Shown here one piece after another: positions 38,101 through 45,416 of a stretch of DNA of 64,000 nucleotides. The stretch covers positions 122,501-186,500 of the forward strand of contig NZ_JAJALI010000009.1 of NCBI RefSeq assembly GCF_020523795.1, in the 5' to 3' direction. Made by a program: the position numbers and the translations under genes. This DNA is from Ancylobacter sp. Lp-2 (GTDB taxonomy: Bacteria; Pseudomonadota; Alphaproteobacteria; Rhizobiales; Xanthobacteraceae). Within the stretch, counting starts at the first letter, position 1. Every line of letters begins with the position of its first letter. Below the pieces are notes generated by a model, which worked only from the letters and a program-made list of their open reading frames with translations, had not been told where the DNA came from and did no database searches.

Positions 38101-38212
38101 AGGCGAGGGTGTCGCCGGCATAGCCGCCATAGGTGGTACCGTCGAAGCGGAAGGCGAGCGGCGCGGCGCGGTCGATGCGCCCGCCGGACGGGGTGCGGAA
38201 GGAGCCGCTCAT
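35192..38212 (-). CDS. soxA: Sarcosine oxidase alpha subunit
   Basis: This 1006-residue subunit binds NAD and tetrahydrofolate. It opens with a 2Fe-2S-ferredoxin-like fold without the cluster (TYGGYAGDTLASALLANGV, GRSFKYHRPRGL). A dinucleotide domain follows (VIGAGPAGIAAALAAA), and the C-terminal ~390 residues are a GcvT-type folate domain (GRLRYGVMLREDGFVMDDG; VGQETDGTAGPDDVNLGW). The folate domain captures the methyl group as 5,10-methylene-tetrahydrofolate. It overlaps soxD by 4 bases and soxG by 8, so the genes are translationally coupled. Confidence 0.96.
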   Translation of the reverse strand: MSGSFRTPSGGRIDRAAPLAFRFDGTTYGGYAGDTLASALLANGVHLLGRSFKYHRPRGLLSAGSDEPNALVEVKRDAARVTPNLRATQVELYEGLDAASQNRWPSLARDAGAVNDLFAPFLPAGFYYKTFMWPAGAWKRFYEPKIRAMAGLGKAPTLPDPDRYTQNYAHCDVLVIGAGPAGIAAALAAAATSARVILVDEQAELGGSLLAAPDATVDTKPATEWLADALAELTAAGVVLMPRTTAFGYFPHNMIALAERVTDHLAAPGPDLPRERLWQVRAGEVVLATGALERPLVFPENDRPGILLADSARIYLTRYGVKPGERAVIFTAGDSGYRTALDLAAGGVAIAAIADLRAAPEGEWPARALAAGIDVRPSTVVTGTSGRLRVNGVHLAKVKNGKAGLNEPVACDTVLMSGGWTPSVHLFSQSRGKLAWDETLGAYLPGQSVERERSAGACRGRYGLAAALADGYHAGEEAAAAALKGAKSPTRSTVASRAFGVVATETGTDGFIGATPHGRNPAFAKAFVDWQNDVTAKDITLATREGFRSIEHVKRYTTTGMATDQGKTSNMNALGIVSEALGTSVPKIGLTTFRPPFTPTTFGIFAGIARGDLFDPVRVTPIHGWAEARGAVFEPVSLWKRALYFPNRGEDMHAAVARECKAVRTGVGIFDASTLGKIEVVGADAAEFMNRIYTNAWTKLAPGRLRYGVMLREDGFVMDDGVVGRLAPDRFHVTTTTGGAARVLAHMEDYLQTEWPDLDVWLTSTTEQWAVIAVQGPKSREVLASLVEGIDLSKGAMPNMSVAEGRIAGVPTRLFRLSFAGELGFEVNVPAAHGRAVWEAIFKAGEPFGITPYGTETMHVLRAEKGYIIVGQETDGTAGPDDVNLGWAVGKNKKDFVGKRSLNRAAFFMPDRKQLVGLLTRDPKVVLEEGAQLVADPGAAVPVPMLGHVTSAYMSATLGRSIALAMVKGGRSRIGRTLHVPMPKGAIAVGVVDPVFYDAEGARLDV

Positions 38213-38502
38213 TTCGCGTCATCCTGCGAGAGGTCGGGGCGGGGCTCGCCGGGCTTGTAGGTGGCGACGAAGAAGTCGCTCACCGTGTCGCGCACCGCGT
38301 TGAAGAAGCGGCCGCAGCCATGGATGTGGCGCCAGCGCTCGGCGTGGGTGCCCTTCGGGTTGGTGCGGTTGTAGAGGAAGTCCGCCCATTCCTGGTCCGA
38401 CAGGGCGGACGGATCGGCCGGGCGGGCGATGTGCGCCTCGCCGCCATAGACGAACTCGATCTCGGGGCGCTCGCCGCACCAGGGGCAGGAGATGATCAGC
38501 AT
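38209..38502 (-). CDS. soxD: Sarcosine oxidase delta subunit
   Basis: SoxD is a zinc-binding subunit of 97 residues. Its ligands fall exactly where known SoxD proteins have them: Cys6 and Cys9 (SCPWCGERP), His59 and Cys63 (RHIHGCGRFF). It lies 11 bases after soxB and overlaps soxA by 4 bases. Confidence 0.95.
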   Translation of the reverse strand: MLIISCPWCGERPEIEFVYGGEAHIARPADPSALSDQEWADFLYNRTNPKGTHAERWRHIHGCGRFFNAVRDTVSDFFVATYKPGEPRPDLSQDDAK

Positions 38503-38513
38503 GGCTCAGCTCC

Positions 38514-39764
38514 TCAATGCGCCACCGCCGCCGCCGCCGCCTCGTCGATGAGGAAGCCGTCGCGGAAGCGCTCGATGGTGAAGGGGGCGTTGATCGGGTG
38601 CGGCTCGTCCCTGGCGATTGTGTGGGCGAAGACGTGGCCCGAGCCCGGCGTCGCCTTGAAGCCGCCGGTGCCCCAGCCGCAATTCACATAGAGGCCGGGA
38701 ACCGGGGTCTTGGCGATGATCGGCGAGCGGTCCGGCGTGACGTCGACGATGCCCCCCCAGTTGCGCAGCATCCTGAGGCGCCGGAACTGCGGGACCAGCT
38801 CGCAGATGGCGTCGAGCGTGTGGGTGGTGATGTGCAGCGCGCCACGCTGCGAATAAGAGGTGTAGGCGTCGGTGCCGGCGCCGATCACCATCTCGCCCTT
38901 GTCCGACTGCGAGATATAGGCGTGGATGGTGTTGCTCATCACCACGGTCGGGAAGGCCGGCTTCACCGGCTCGGACACCAGCGCCTGTAGTGGGAAGCTC
39001 TCCAGCGGCATGCGCACCCCCGCCATCGCCATCACCACCGAGGTGTGGCCGGCGGCGGAGACGCCGATCTTCTTGGCGCCGATGAAGCCCTTCGAGGTTT
39101 CCACCCCTTCCACCGCGCCGGAGGGGCCGCGGCGGATGCCGGTGACTTCGCAGTTCTGGATGATGTCGACGCCGCGCGAATCCGCCGCGCGGGCGAAGCC
39201 CCAGGCGACCGCGTCGTGCCGCGCCGTGCCGCCGCGCCGCTGCAGCGCGCCGCCGAGGATCGGGTAGCGCATGGAGGAGATGTTGAGCGGCGGGCAGAAC
39301 GCCTTGCACTCTTCCGCGCTCAGCCACTCATTGTCGACGCCGTTCAGGCGGTTGGAATGGACGTGGCGCTTGAAGCTCTGCACGTCGTGATGGTTATGCG
39401 CCAGCATCAGGACGCCGCGCGCCGAATACATCACGTTGTAGTTGAGGTCGGCGGACAGGCCTTCCCACAGCTTCACCGCATGCTCGTAGAGCGCGGCGCT
39501 CTCGTCGAACAGGTAGTTGGAGCGCACGATGGTGGTGTTGCGGCCGGTATTGCCGCCGCCGAGCCAGCCGCGCTCGATGACCGCGACATTCGAGATGCCG
39601 TGCTCCTTGGCGAGATAGTAGGCGCAGGCGAGGCCGTGGCCACCGGCGCCGACGATGATCACGTCGTACTCGGCCTTGGGCTCGGGCGTGCGCCATTGCG
39701 GCTGCCAGCCCTTGTGGCCGCCAAGGGCGCGGCGGAGCAGGTTGAAGCCGGAGAAGGTCTGCAT
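38514..39764 (-). CDS. soxB: Sarcosine oxidase beta subunit
   Basis: SoxB is the catalytic flavoprotein that oxidises sarcosine to glycine. The 416-residue protein has the Rossmann motif VIIVGAGGHGLACAYYLAKEHG, IERGWLGGGNTGRNTTI and the segment GTARHDAVAWGFARAA, whose histidine carries covalent FMN in characterised SoxB. It ends GWGTGGFKATPGSGH. I chose the ATG at 39764 (MQTFSGFNLLRRAL) because it gives the family length and has a GGGCGGAGA upstream. A longer frame from 39866 adds 34 residues unlike the family. It is the first sox gene; the 259 bases to the divergent gene at 40024 hold its promoter. Confidence 0.95.
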   Translation of the reverse strand: MQTFSGFNLLRRALGGHKGWQPQWRTPEPKAEYDVIIVGAGGHGLACAYYLAKEHGISNVAVIERGWLGGGNTGRNTTIVRSNYLFDESAALYEHAVKLWEGLSADLNYNVMYSARGVLMLAHNHHDVQSFKRHVHSNRLNGVDNEWLSAEECKAFCPPLNISSMRYPILGGALQRRGGTARHDAVAWGFARAADSRGVDIIQNCEVTGIRRGPSGAVEGVETSKGFIGAKKIGVSAAGHTSVVMAMAGVRMPLESFPLQALVSEPVKPAFPTVVMSNTIHAYISQSDKGEMVIGAGTDAYTSYSQRGALHITTHTLDAICELVPQFRRLRMLRNWGGIVDVTPDRSPIIAKTPVPGLYVNCGWGTGGFKATPGSGHVFAHTIARDEPHPINAPFTIERFRDGFLIDEAAAAAVAH

Positions 39765-40023
39765 GTCGGGGTCTCCGCCCGGAAGGAGCGCGATGGACCC
39801 ATGCTGAACCGGCGAGGCCGGCCGAGCGAGCATCTTTTGGGCGCCGTCGTTGAACGGATGCGACATGAGAAATGCGACGCGGAAAACCGGGGGCGGCGCC
39901 GGCTGCCTTCATGCCGTCAATGTGATCTGCGCTTCTGGTGTCGGGCGAAAGGCGACCGGCTCTTACCTTGCGGAAGACATGTTCGGCCCCTACCTCGCTC
40001 CCTACGCAAGAAGGAAACCGAGC

Positions 40024-40950
40024 ATGTTCGACCCCCGCAGTTTCGACGCCAAGCGCCTCCTCGACCAGTTCCTCAGCCCGCAGCAGCCGACGGGCGGGCA
40101 GGTGCCGGCGCGCGCCGGGCAGCCGGGCAGCCCGCTCGACGGCATTCTCGGCCAGCTGGGCTCGCTCGCCGGCAGCTTCGGCGGCGGCCAGCCGCCGGCC
40201 CGCAGCCCGAACGGCTTCGGCGGCACGCGGCCCCCGGGAGCGCAGCCCGCCCCCGCGCAGCCGGCTCCCGCTCAGCCCGCCGGCGACCTGATGGGCCGGG
40301 CCAAGGACTATCTCGGCAGCAATGGCGGCTCGCTGGCGTCCGGCGCGGCGGCCGGGGCGCTGGTCTCGCTGGTGCTGGGCTCGAAGAGCGGGCGCAAGAT
40401 GGCCGGCAATGCGGTGGCGCTGGGCGGGCTCGCCCTCGTCGGCACGCTCGCTTACAAGGCCTACAACAACTACCGCAACGGCGAGGCGCCGCAGCAGACC
40501 ACCGCCGATGTCGCGCGCAACCCGGTGCCGACCCCGGCGCAGCTGCCGCCGCCCAACTCGCCGTTCAACCCCTCGCAGACCTCGGATTCGCAGCTGCCGC
40601 TGACGCTGCTGCGCACGATGATCGCCGCCTCGCTGGCCGACGGGCACATCGACGACGCCGAGCGGGTGGCGATCTCCGCCAAGCTGCACGAGAACGGCAT
40701 TGCCGATCTCGGCGAGGCCGAGCGCTTCCTCACCGACGAACTCGCCAACCCGGCGAGCGTCGAGACCCTCGCCCGCACGGTGGCCAGCGAGGAGGAGGCG
40801 GCGGAGGTCTATATAGCGGCGCTGCTCGCCATCGACCCGGATTCCACCTCCGAGCGCGCCTTCCTCGCCCGGCTGGCGATGGCGCTGCGGCTCGACCCGG
40901 CGCTGACACCGCATCTGGAATCCGCCGCCCGCGCCGCCCGGCAGGGCTGA
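40024..40950 (+). CDS. DUF533/TerB-like inner-membrane protein
   Basis: This 308-residue protein matches the YebE/DUF533 family. A Pro/Gln/Ala-rich region covers residues about 15-85. A glycine/alanine-rich hydrophobic pair follows (SLASGAAAGALVSLVLGSKSG, NAVALGGLALVGTLAYKAYNN). The C-terminal ~140 residues form a TerB-like helical domain (LLRTMIAASLADGHIDDAERVAISAKL). The ATG at 40024 follows AAGAAGGA; upstream in-frame starts lack this. Its role is unknown, with stress-linked expression reported for some relatives. Confidence 0.8.
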   Translation: MFDPRSFDAKRLLDQFLSPQQPTGGQVPARAGQPGSPLDGILGQLGSLAGSFGGGQPPARSPNGFGGTRPPGAQPAPAQPAPAQPAGDLMGRAKDYLGSNGGSLASGAAAGALVSLVLGSKSGRKMAGNAVALGGLALVGTLAYKAYNNYRNGEAPQQTTADVARNPVPTPAQLPPPNSPFNPSQTSDSQLPLTLLRTMIAASLADGHIDDAERVAISAKLHENGIADLGEAERFLTDELANPASVETLARTVASEEEAAEVYIAALLAIDPDSTSERAFLARLAMALRLDPALTPHLESAARAARQG

Positions 40951-41111
40951 CCAACCACGAGTATGGGGGCGGCCGACGTCGCCCCCGTCCTCACGCCGTC
41001 TCGCGCGGCAACGCTCCGTTAAGGTTAACCGGCACTTAAGCAATCGCGGCGAGACTGCGCTCCGAATAGCGATTCCGGCGGCTTGCGCCGGAGAGTGCAG
41101 GAGCGGTTCGC

Positions 41112-41789
41112 ATGGGCGTGTGTCGGCGTTGGAGGCGGGGTGTCGCGGCCCTCGGACTGGTGGCCGGGCTCGCCCTGGCGCCGGGCGGGGTGGCGCTGGC
41201 CGCCGATCCCACGCTTGCCGTTCCGCCCGCCGACGATTTCTCCGCCGACGACCTGCTCGCCAAGGCGCCGCAGATCGAGGAAAGCCGCTTCTGGTATCTG
41301 CGCCTCGATACCGGCTACGTCTTCAACGAGACGCCGGATCTCGCCATCGGCGGCGGCGGCATCGACGATGCCGCGCTGATCGGCCTCGGCATTGGTGGGC
41401 GGTTCGCCGATTGGCTGCGGCTCGACCTTACCGCCGACTATCGCACCAAGGCGGATTACAGCCTCGGCGGCATCTCCGGCGACTACAGCGTCGGCACCGT
41501 GCTCGCCAATGGCTATCTCGACCTCGGCAACTGGCACGGCCTCACCCCCTATGTCGGCGCCGGCATCGGCCTCGGCTATGCCGATCTCGACCTGCCCGGC
41601 TTCGGTTCCGGCTGGGGGCTCGCCTGGGCGGCGATGGGCGGCGTTGCCATCGACCTGGCGCCGAACTGGCAGCTCGATCTCGGCTACCGTTATCTCAGCC
41701 TCGACAATCTGGGCGTTGGCGGGGATTTGCCTGACATGAGCCAGGGTGCGCACGAGATCCGCATCGGCCTGCGCATCCTGCTCGACTAG
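41112..41789 (+). CDS. Outer-membrane beta-barrel protein (Omp25/Opa-like)
   Basis: This 225-residue protein has a signal peptide (residues 1-30, ending VALAADP) and then alternating beta strands typical of an eight-stranded barrel: FWYLRLDTGYVFNE, LIGLGIGGRFADWLRLDLTADY, YVGAGIGLGYADL and LGYRYLSLDNLG. It ends EIRIGLRILLD, an amphipathic final strand closing with a hydrophobic pattern. Small barrels of this type are abundant surface proteins in Hyphomicrobiales. Confidence 0.85.
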   Translation: MGVCRRWRRGVAALGLVAGLALAPGGVALAADPTLAVPPADDFSADDLLAKAPQIEESRFWYLRLDTGYVFNETPDLAIGGGGIDDAALIGLGIGGRFADWLRLDLTADYRTKADYSLGGISGDYSVGTVLANGYLDLGNWHGLTPYVGAGIGLGYADLDLPGFGSGWGLAWAAMGGVAIDLAPNWQLDLGYRYLSLDNLGVGGDLPDMSQGAHEIRIGLRILLD

Positions 41790-41800
41790 TCGCGAACGCC

Positions 41801-41842
41801 TAGAGTACGTCCGGTGAACTCCGGTTCACCGGACGTACTCTA
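41801..41842. repeat. Perfect 19-bp inverted repeat
   Basis: TAGAGTACGTCCGGTGAAC and its exact complement flank TCCG, 11 bases after the Omp gene and 60 bases before the convergent cytochrome gene. The 19-bp hairpin has no T-run. It could end transcription on both strands or be a mobile intergenic palindrome. Confidence 0.85.
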
Positions 41843-41854
41843 GGGTCTTGTTCG

Positions 41855-41904
41855 GGCGCGTTTTCTTCACGCGAACCGGACTCCACTTCGCTCGAAAACG
41901 CGCT
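41855..41904. repeat. Dispersed Hyphomicrobiales-type palindromic element
   Basis: Terminal arms GCGCGTTTTC and GAAAACGCGC enclose an imperfectly paired interior (CACGCGAACCGG against CCACTTCGCTC). I recognise this from memory as a repeat found many times in intergenic regions of Hyphomicrobiales genomes. It directly follows the 41801 inverted repeat, and its right end touches the cytochrome b561 stop. Confidence 0.6.
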
Positions 41905-42481
41905 AGCGTTCTTGGGCCGGCGCCGGGTCGGCCGGACCGGCGGTGCGGACCATGCGGTAGAGGAGCCGGTCGCGCAGCAGCAACTGGTGCACCGCCACCA
42001 TGGCGACATGGCCGGCGATCAAGGCGAGCAGCACCCAGGCCAGCAGGCCGTGCAGCGCGTTGGCCGGCGCCATCAGCCACTCGATCCTGGTCTCGGAGGG
42101 GGCGAAGATCTCGATGCCGAACGGCGCATAGCCGCGCCCCGAGCCGTAAAGCCGCAGCACCGCCAATGTCGGCACGATCACCATCAGCGCGTAGAGCGCG
42201 GCATGGCCGAGGCGGGCGGCGCGGCCGAGCAGGCCGGCCTCATAGGGCGGGCGATGCCCGTGATTGGCCCGCGCCCAGAGAAGGCGCAGCAGCACCAGCG
42301 CCAGCAACAGCACCCCGACCGTGACATGGCTGCCGACGAAGAAGCTGACGACCGGCGTGCGCCCGAGCGCCGCCCGCAGCGCCATGCCGAAGAACTGCCA
42401 AGCGAACAGGAGCGCCATGCCCCAGTGCAGGGCGCGGCTGACCGTGCCGTAGCGCCGGGCGGTGTCGGACTGGAAAGGCAT
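41903..42481 (-). CDS. Cytochrome b561-type membrane protein
   Basis: This 192-residue protein has four hydrophobic helices with histidines placed to bind two b haems: VSRALHWGMALLFAWQFFG, FVGSHVTVGVLLLALVLLRLLWA, GHAALYALMVIVPTLAVLRLYG and ALHGLLAWVLLALIAGHVAMVAVHQLLL. It fits the bacterial CybB family, which oxidises quinol or superoxide in the inner membrane. A preceding upstream region (42482-42699) contains no gene. Confidence 0.88.
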   Translation of the reverse strand: MPFQSDTARRYGTVSRALHWGMALLFAWQFFGMALRAALGRTPVVSFFVGSHVTVGVLLLALVLLRLLWARANHGHRPPYEAGLLGRAARLGHAALYALMVIVPTLAVLRLYGSGRGYAPFGIEIFAPSETRIEWLMAPANALHGLLAWVLLALIAGHVAMVAVHQLLLRDRLLYRMVRTAGPADPAPAQER

Positions 42482-42699
42482 GGCGTCTCCGGGCGGGTAG
42501 GTTGGACGAGGTTCCGCTCGTTCTAGTGTGCCCGGTGTCGTACGGGAACCGCCCAGAATCGCACAATGCGGTGTGATGGAACCACAAACGGCCTATGCTC
42601 GTTCTCTTGCCGGCGCTCTCGCGCCGACATCACTAGGGGACCGCGGCATCGACCGGGGACAGCCCGTGCGGTTGCCGTCGCACAAGGGAGTGGCCTTCG

Positions 42700-42951
42700 A
42701 TGGAAGACGCACGGATTGGTTGGATCGCCGCCATCATCATCGGCGGAGTGGCAGGCTGGATCGCCTCCAGCCTGATGAAGAGCGACACCGGGATTTTCCT
42801 GAACATCGTGCTCGGCATCATCGGCGCGGCCGTGGCGAGTTTTTTGTTCGGCTTCCTGGGGATCAATTTCGGCGGCTGGCTCGGCTATCTGGTGGCCGGC
42901 ATCGTCGGCGCCTGCATCCTCATCTGGGGCGTGAGGGCGGTGCGGAGCTAG
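42700..42951 (+). CDS. GlsB/YeaQ/YmgE-family membrane protein
   Basis: This 83-residue protein has three glycine-rich hydrophobic segments: IGWIAAIIIGGVAGWIAS, FLNIVLGIIGAAVASFLF and WLGYLVAGIVGACILIWG. That pattern, with the N-terminal GGVAGWIAS, marks the transglycosylase-associated YeaQ/GlsB family of small stress-induced membrane proteins. It is monocistronic. Bases 42952-43122 downstream contain nothing I can identify. Confidence 0.88.
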   Translation: MEDARIGWIAAIIIGGVAGWIASSLMKSDTGIFLNIVLGIIGAAVASFLFGFLGINFGGWLGYLVAGIVGACILIWGVRAVRS

Positions 42952-43122
42952 CGCGTTGCGTGATGCGATGCAGCATGGCGATCGGCAGGGGGCGACGAAA
43001 GTCTAGGGGCGCTTTGAGGTGCTTCTATACCTCGACGCCGGCCGGCGCCTTGTCCGCCCTGAATTTGCCCGGCGCCGCGATGGCGCCGGGTGATTCGCGA
43101 TGACGATTCGAAACTGCTTCGA

Positions 43123-43446
43123 TTATTGAAGTTTGCTCTGGGCGGCGGCCCAGGCGCGTCCCTCTACCGCCTCGACATGCAGCATCGGAGTGGCGTGCTC
43201 GACCGAGAGTTCGGCAAGATAATTGATGGCGCTGCGCACCTCCGGAATCAGCATCGAAATGTCCTTCTTGATGAGGCACAGATCGATGCCGATTTCTTCG
43301 AGAGCAAGAAGGTGCGATTTCTTGAGCGGGCGCTCGCCTGCTTCCATCTCGACATAGGACTGGCGCGGCAGGCCGAGGCGATCGGCCAGCGAATCCTGTG
43401 TGAGACCCCAATTCAGGCGCATGGCGACGAGATCGTTTGCTTTCAT
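43123..43446 (-). CDS. Small XRE-family HTH regulator
   Basis: This 107-residue protein opens MKANDLVAMRLNWGLTQDSLADRLGLPRQ, a clear Cro/C1-type helix-turn-helix, followed by YVEMEAGERPLKKSHLLALEEIGI. The C-terminal half is helical and unassigned. I chose the ATG at 43446. The frame remains open to 43641, but those extra 65 residues look unlike any regulator. Its promoter region is noticeably AT-richer than the flanks, as seen around some acquired genes. Its target is unknown. Confidence 0.8.
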   Translation of the reverse strand: MKANDLVAMRLNWGLTQDSLADRLGLPRQSYVEMEAGERPLKKSHLLALEEIGIDLCLIKKDISMLIPEVRSAINYLAELSVEHATPMLHVEAVEGRAWAAAQSKLQ

Positions 43447-43937
43447 TTGTTTGATTCCCGTGCGTCGAAAATGGTCGGTAGACCAGCTCCCGGATTCGAA
43501 TACAGGCGTGCATACCTCTTTATTGTCCGGGTGAAGACTTTCCGTCTTCCTGCCCGAAGCAATAACACCGGCAGGAATCGCGATGATCCTGTCGATGAAG
43601 AGGCGCAAACCTGATGTCGAAAACCAGGAAAGCTGCGTCATGTGCTGCCCTCACGTCATTCCGATATCCACAACAAGTGTGGGGGTATGAATCTAACTAG
43701 AAAATGAACGTCATATCCAGTTTTTTGTTCCAAATGCGGCGTGAATACGTATTGCGCTGCGTCAACTTCGCCATCTTTTCAGTTTGCATCGCGAAAACGA
43801 TTGTCGCGCCTGGTGCCGGGTCGGCATGAAAACGGGCATGCTCATCCGATAAGCAGCTGCCCGCTGGGCGAGCCGGTTTCCAACGTGTCGCAGGTGCGAC
43901 CGTCTTGCGCTCCCGCCGCGACGGGCGTATTTCCCCG
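43447..43937. other. AT-richer gene-poor stretch before the serC leader
   Basis: These 491 bases separate divergent xre and serC. They include a segment at about 43640-43760 with much lower GC than the rest of the window and a perfect 10-bp palindrome AATACGTATT at 43744-43753. Short open frames exist on both strands, but none has a ribosome site or recognisable protein. I take it as a regulatory or recombined region. Confidence 0.5.
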
Positions 43938-43988
43938 CTCGGGCTATCCCACCCCACCGTGGGACGTCCATCTGAGAGGATGGTTATC
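43938..43988 (+). promoter_or_regulatory. Structured serC leader (serC-motif-like RNA)
   Basis: Two hairpins precede the serC start codon. The first pairs TCCCAC (43947-43952) with GTGGGA (43959-43964). The second pairs CCATC (43968-43972) with GATGG (43979-43983) and contains the ribosome site GAGAGGA partly in loop and stem. A conserved serC RNA motif has been described upstream of serC in alphaproteobacteria by comparative genomics. Position and the GTGGGACGTCC core resemble my memory of it. The identity is not verified by a covariance model. Confidence 0.5.
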
Positions 43989-45164
<1,176 letters not shown>

Positions 45165-45416
45165 CACCCGCTCGCTGACCTCTCCCGCCATTGGTGCGAG
45201 GGGACGGCGAGGGGCCAGCGGCCCGGTCTCCCGGCGGCGCATGTTCTCCCGGCATGAGCCGCCGCGTGCCAGACACCCGCGTTTTCACGGCGCGGACCGG
45301 ACGCACGCTTGCCCGACGAACGCTCGTCGTCCCCTCCCGCCAGTGGCGGGGCGGGTCCTGCTCTCCCGCCGCCGGCGGGATCGATGTCCCCTTTCCCGAA
45401 CCTGAGGATGAAGCCG
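45165..45416. other. GC-rich spacer between serC and serA with repeat-like hairpins
   Basis: The 252 bases contain short inverted repeats, for example CCCGCCAGTGGCGGG and CCCGCCGCCGGCGGG near 45346-45381, and CTCTCCCGCC repeated at 45179 and 45361. They could fold strongly but have no T-run. No gene is evident. The two CTCCCGCC copies look like the dispersed high-GC palindromes seen elsewhere in the window. Confidence 0.4.

Noticed and set aside
35636..38260. An 874-codon open frame antisense to soxA
   Set aside because: Composition is that of a shadow frame; soxA on the other strand has all family signatures and coupled neighbours.
39765..39866. 34-residue N-terminal extension of SoxB
   Set aside because: SoxB proteins start at the M-x-x-FSGFxLL segment; the extension is not family-like and the ATG at 39764 has a ribosome site.
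43447..43641. 65-residue N-terminal extension of the XRE protein
   Set aside because: The HTH starts directly after the ATG at 43446 as in other small XRE proteins, and the extension matches no known domain.
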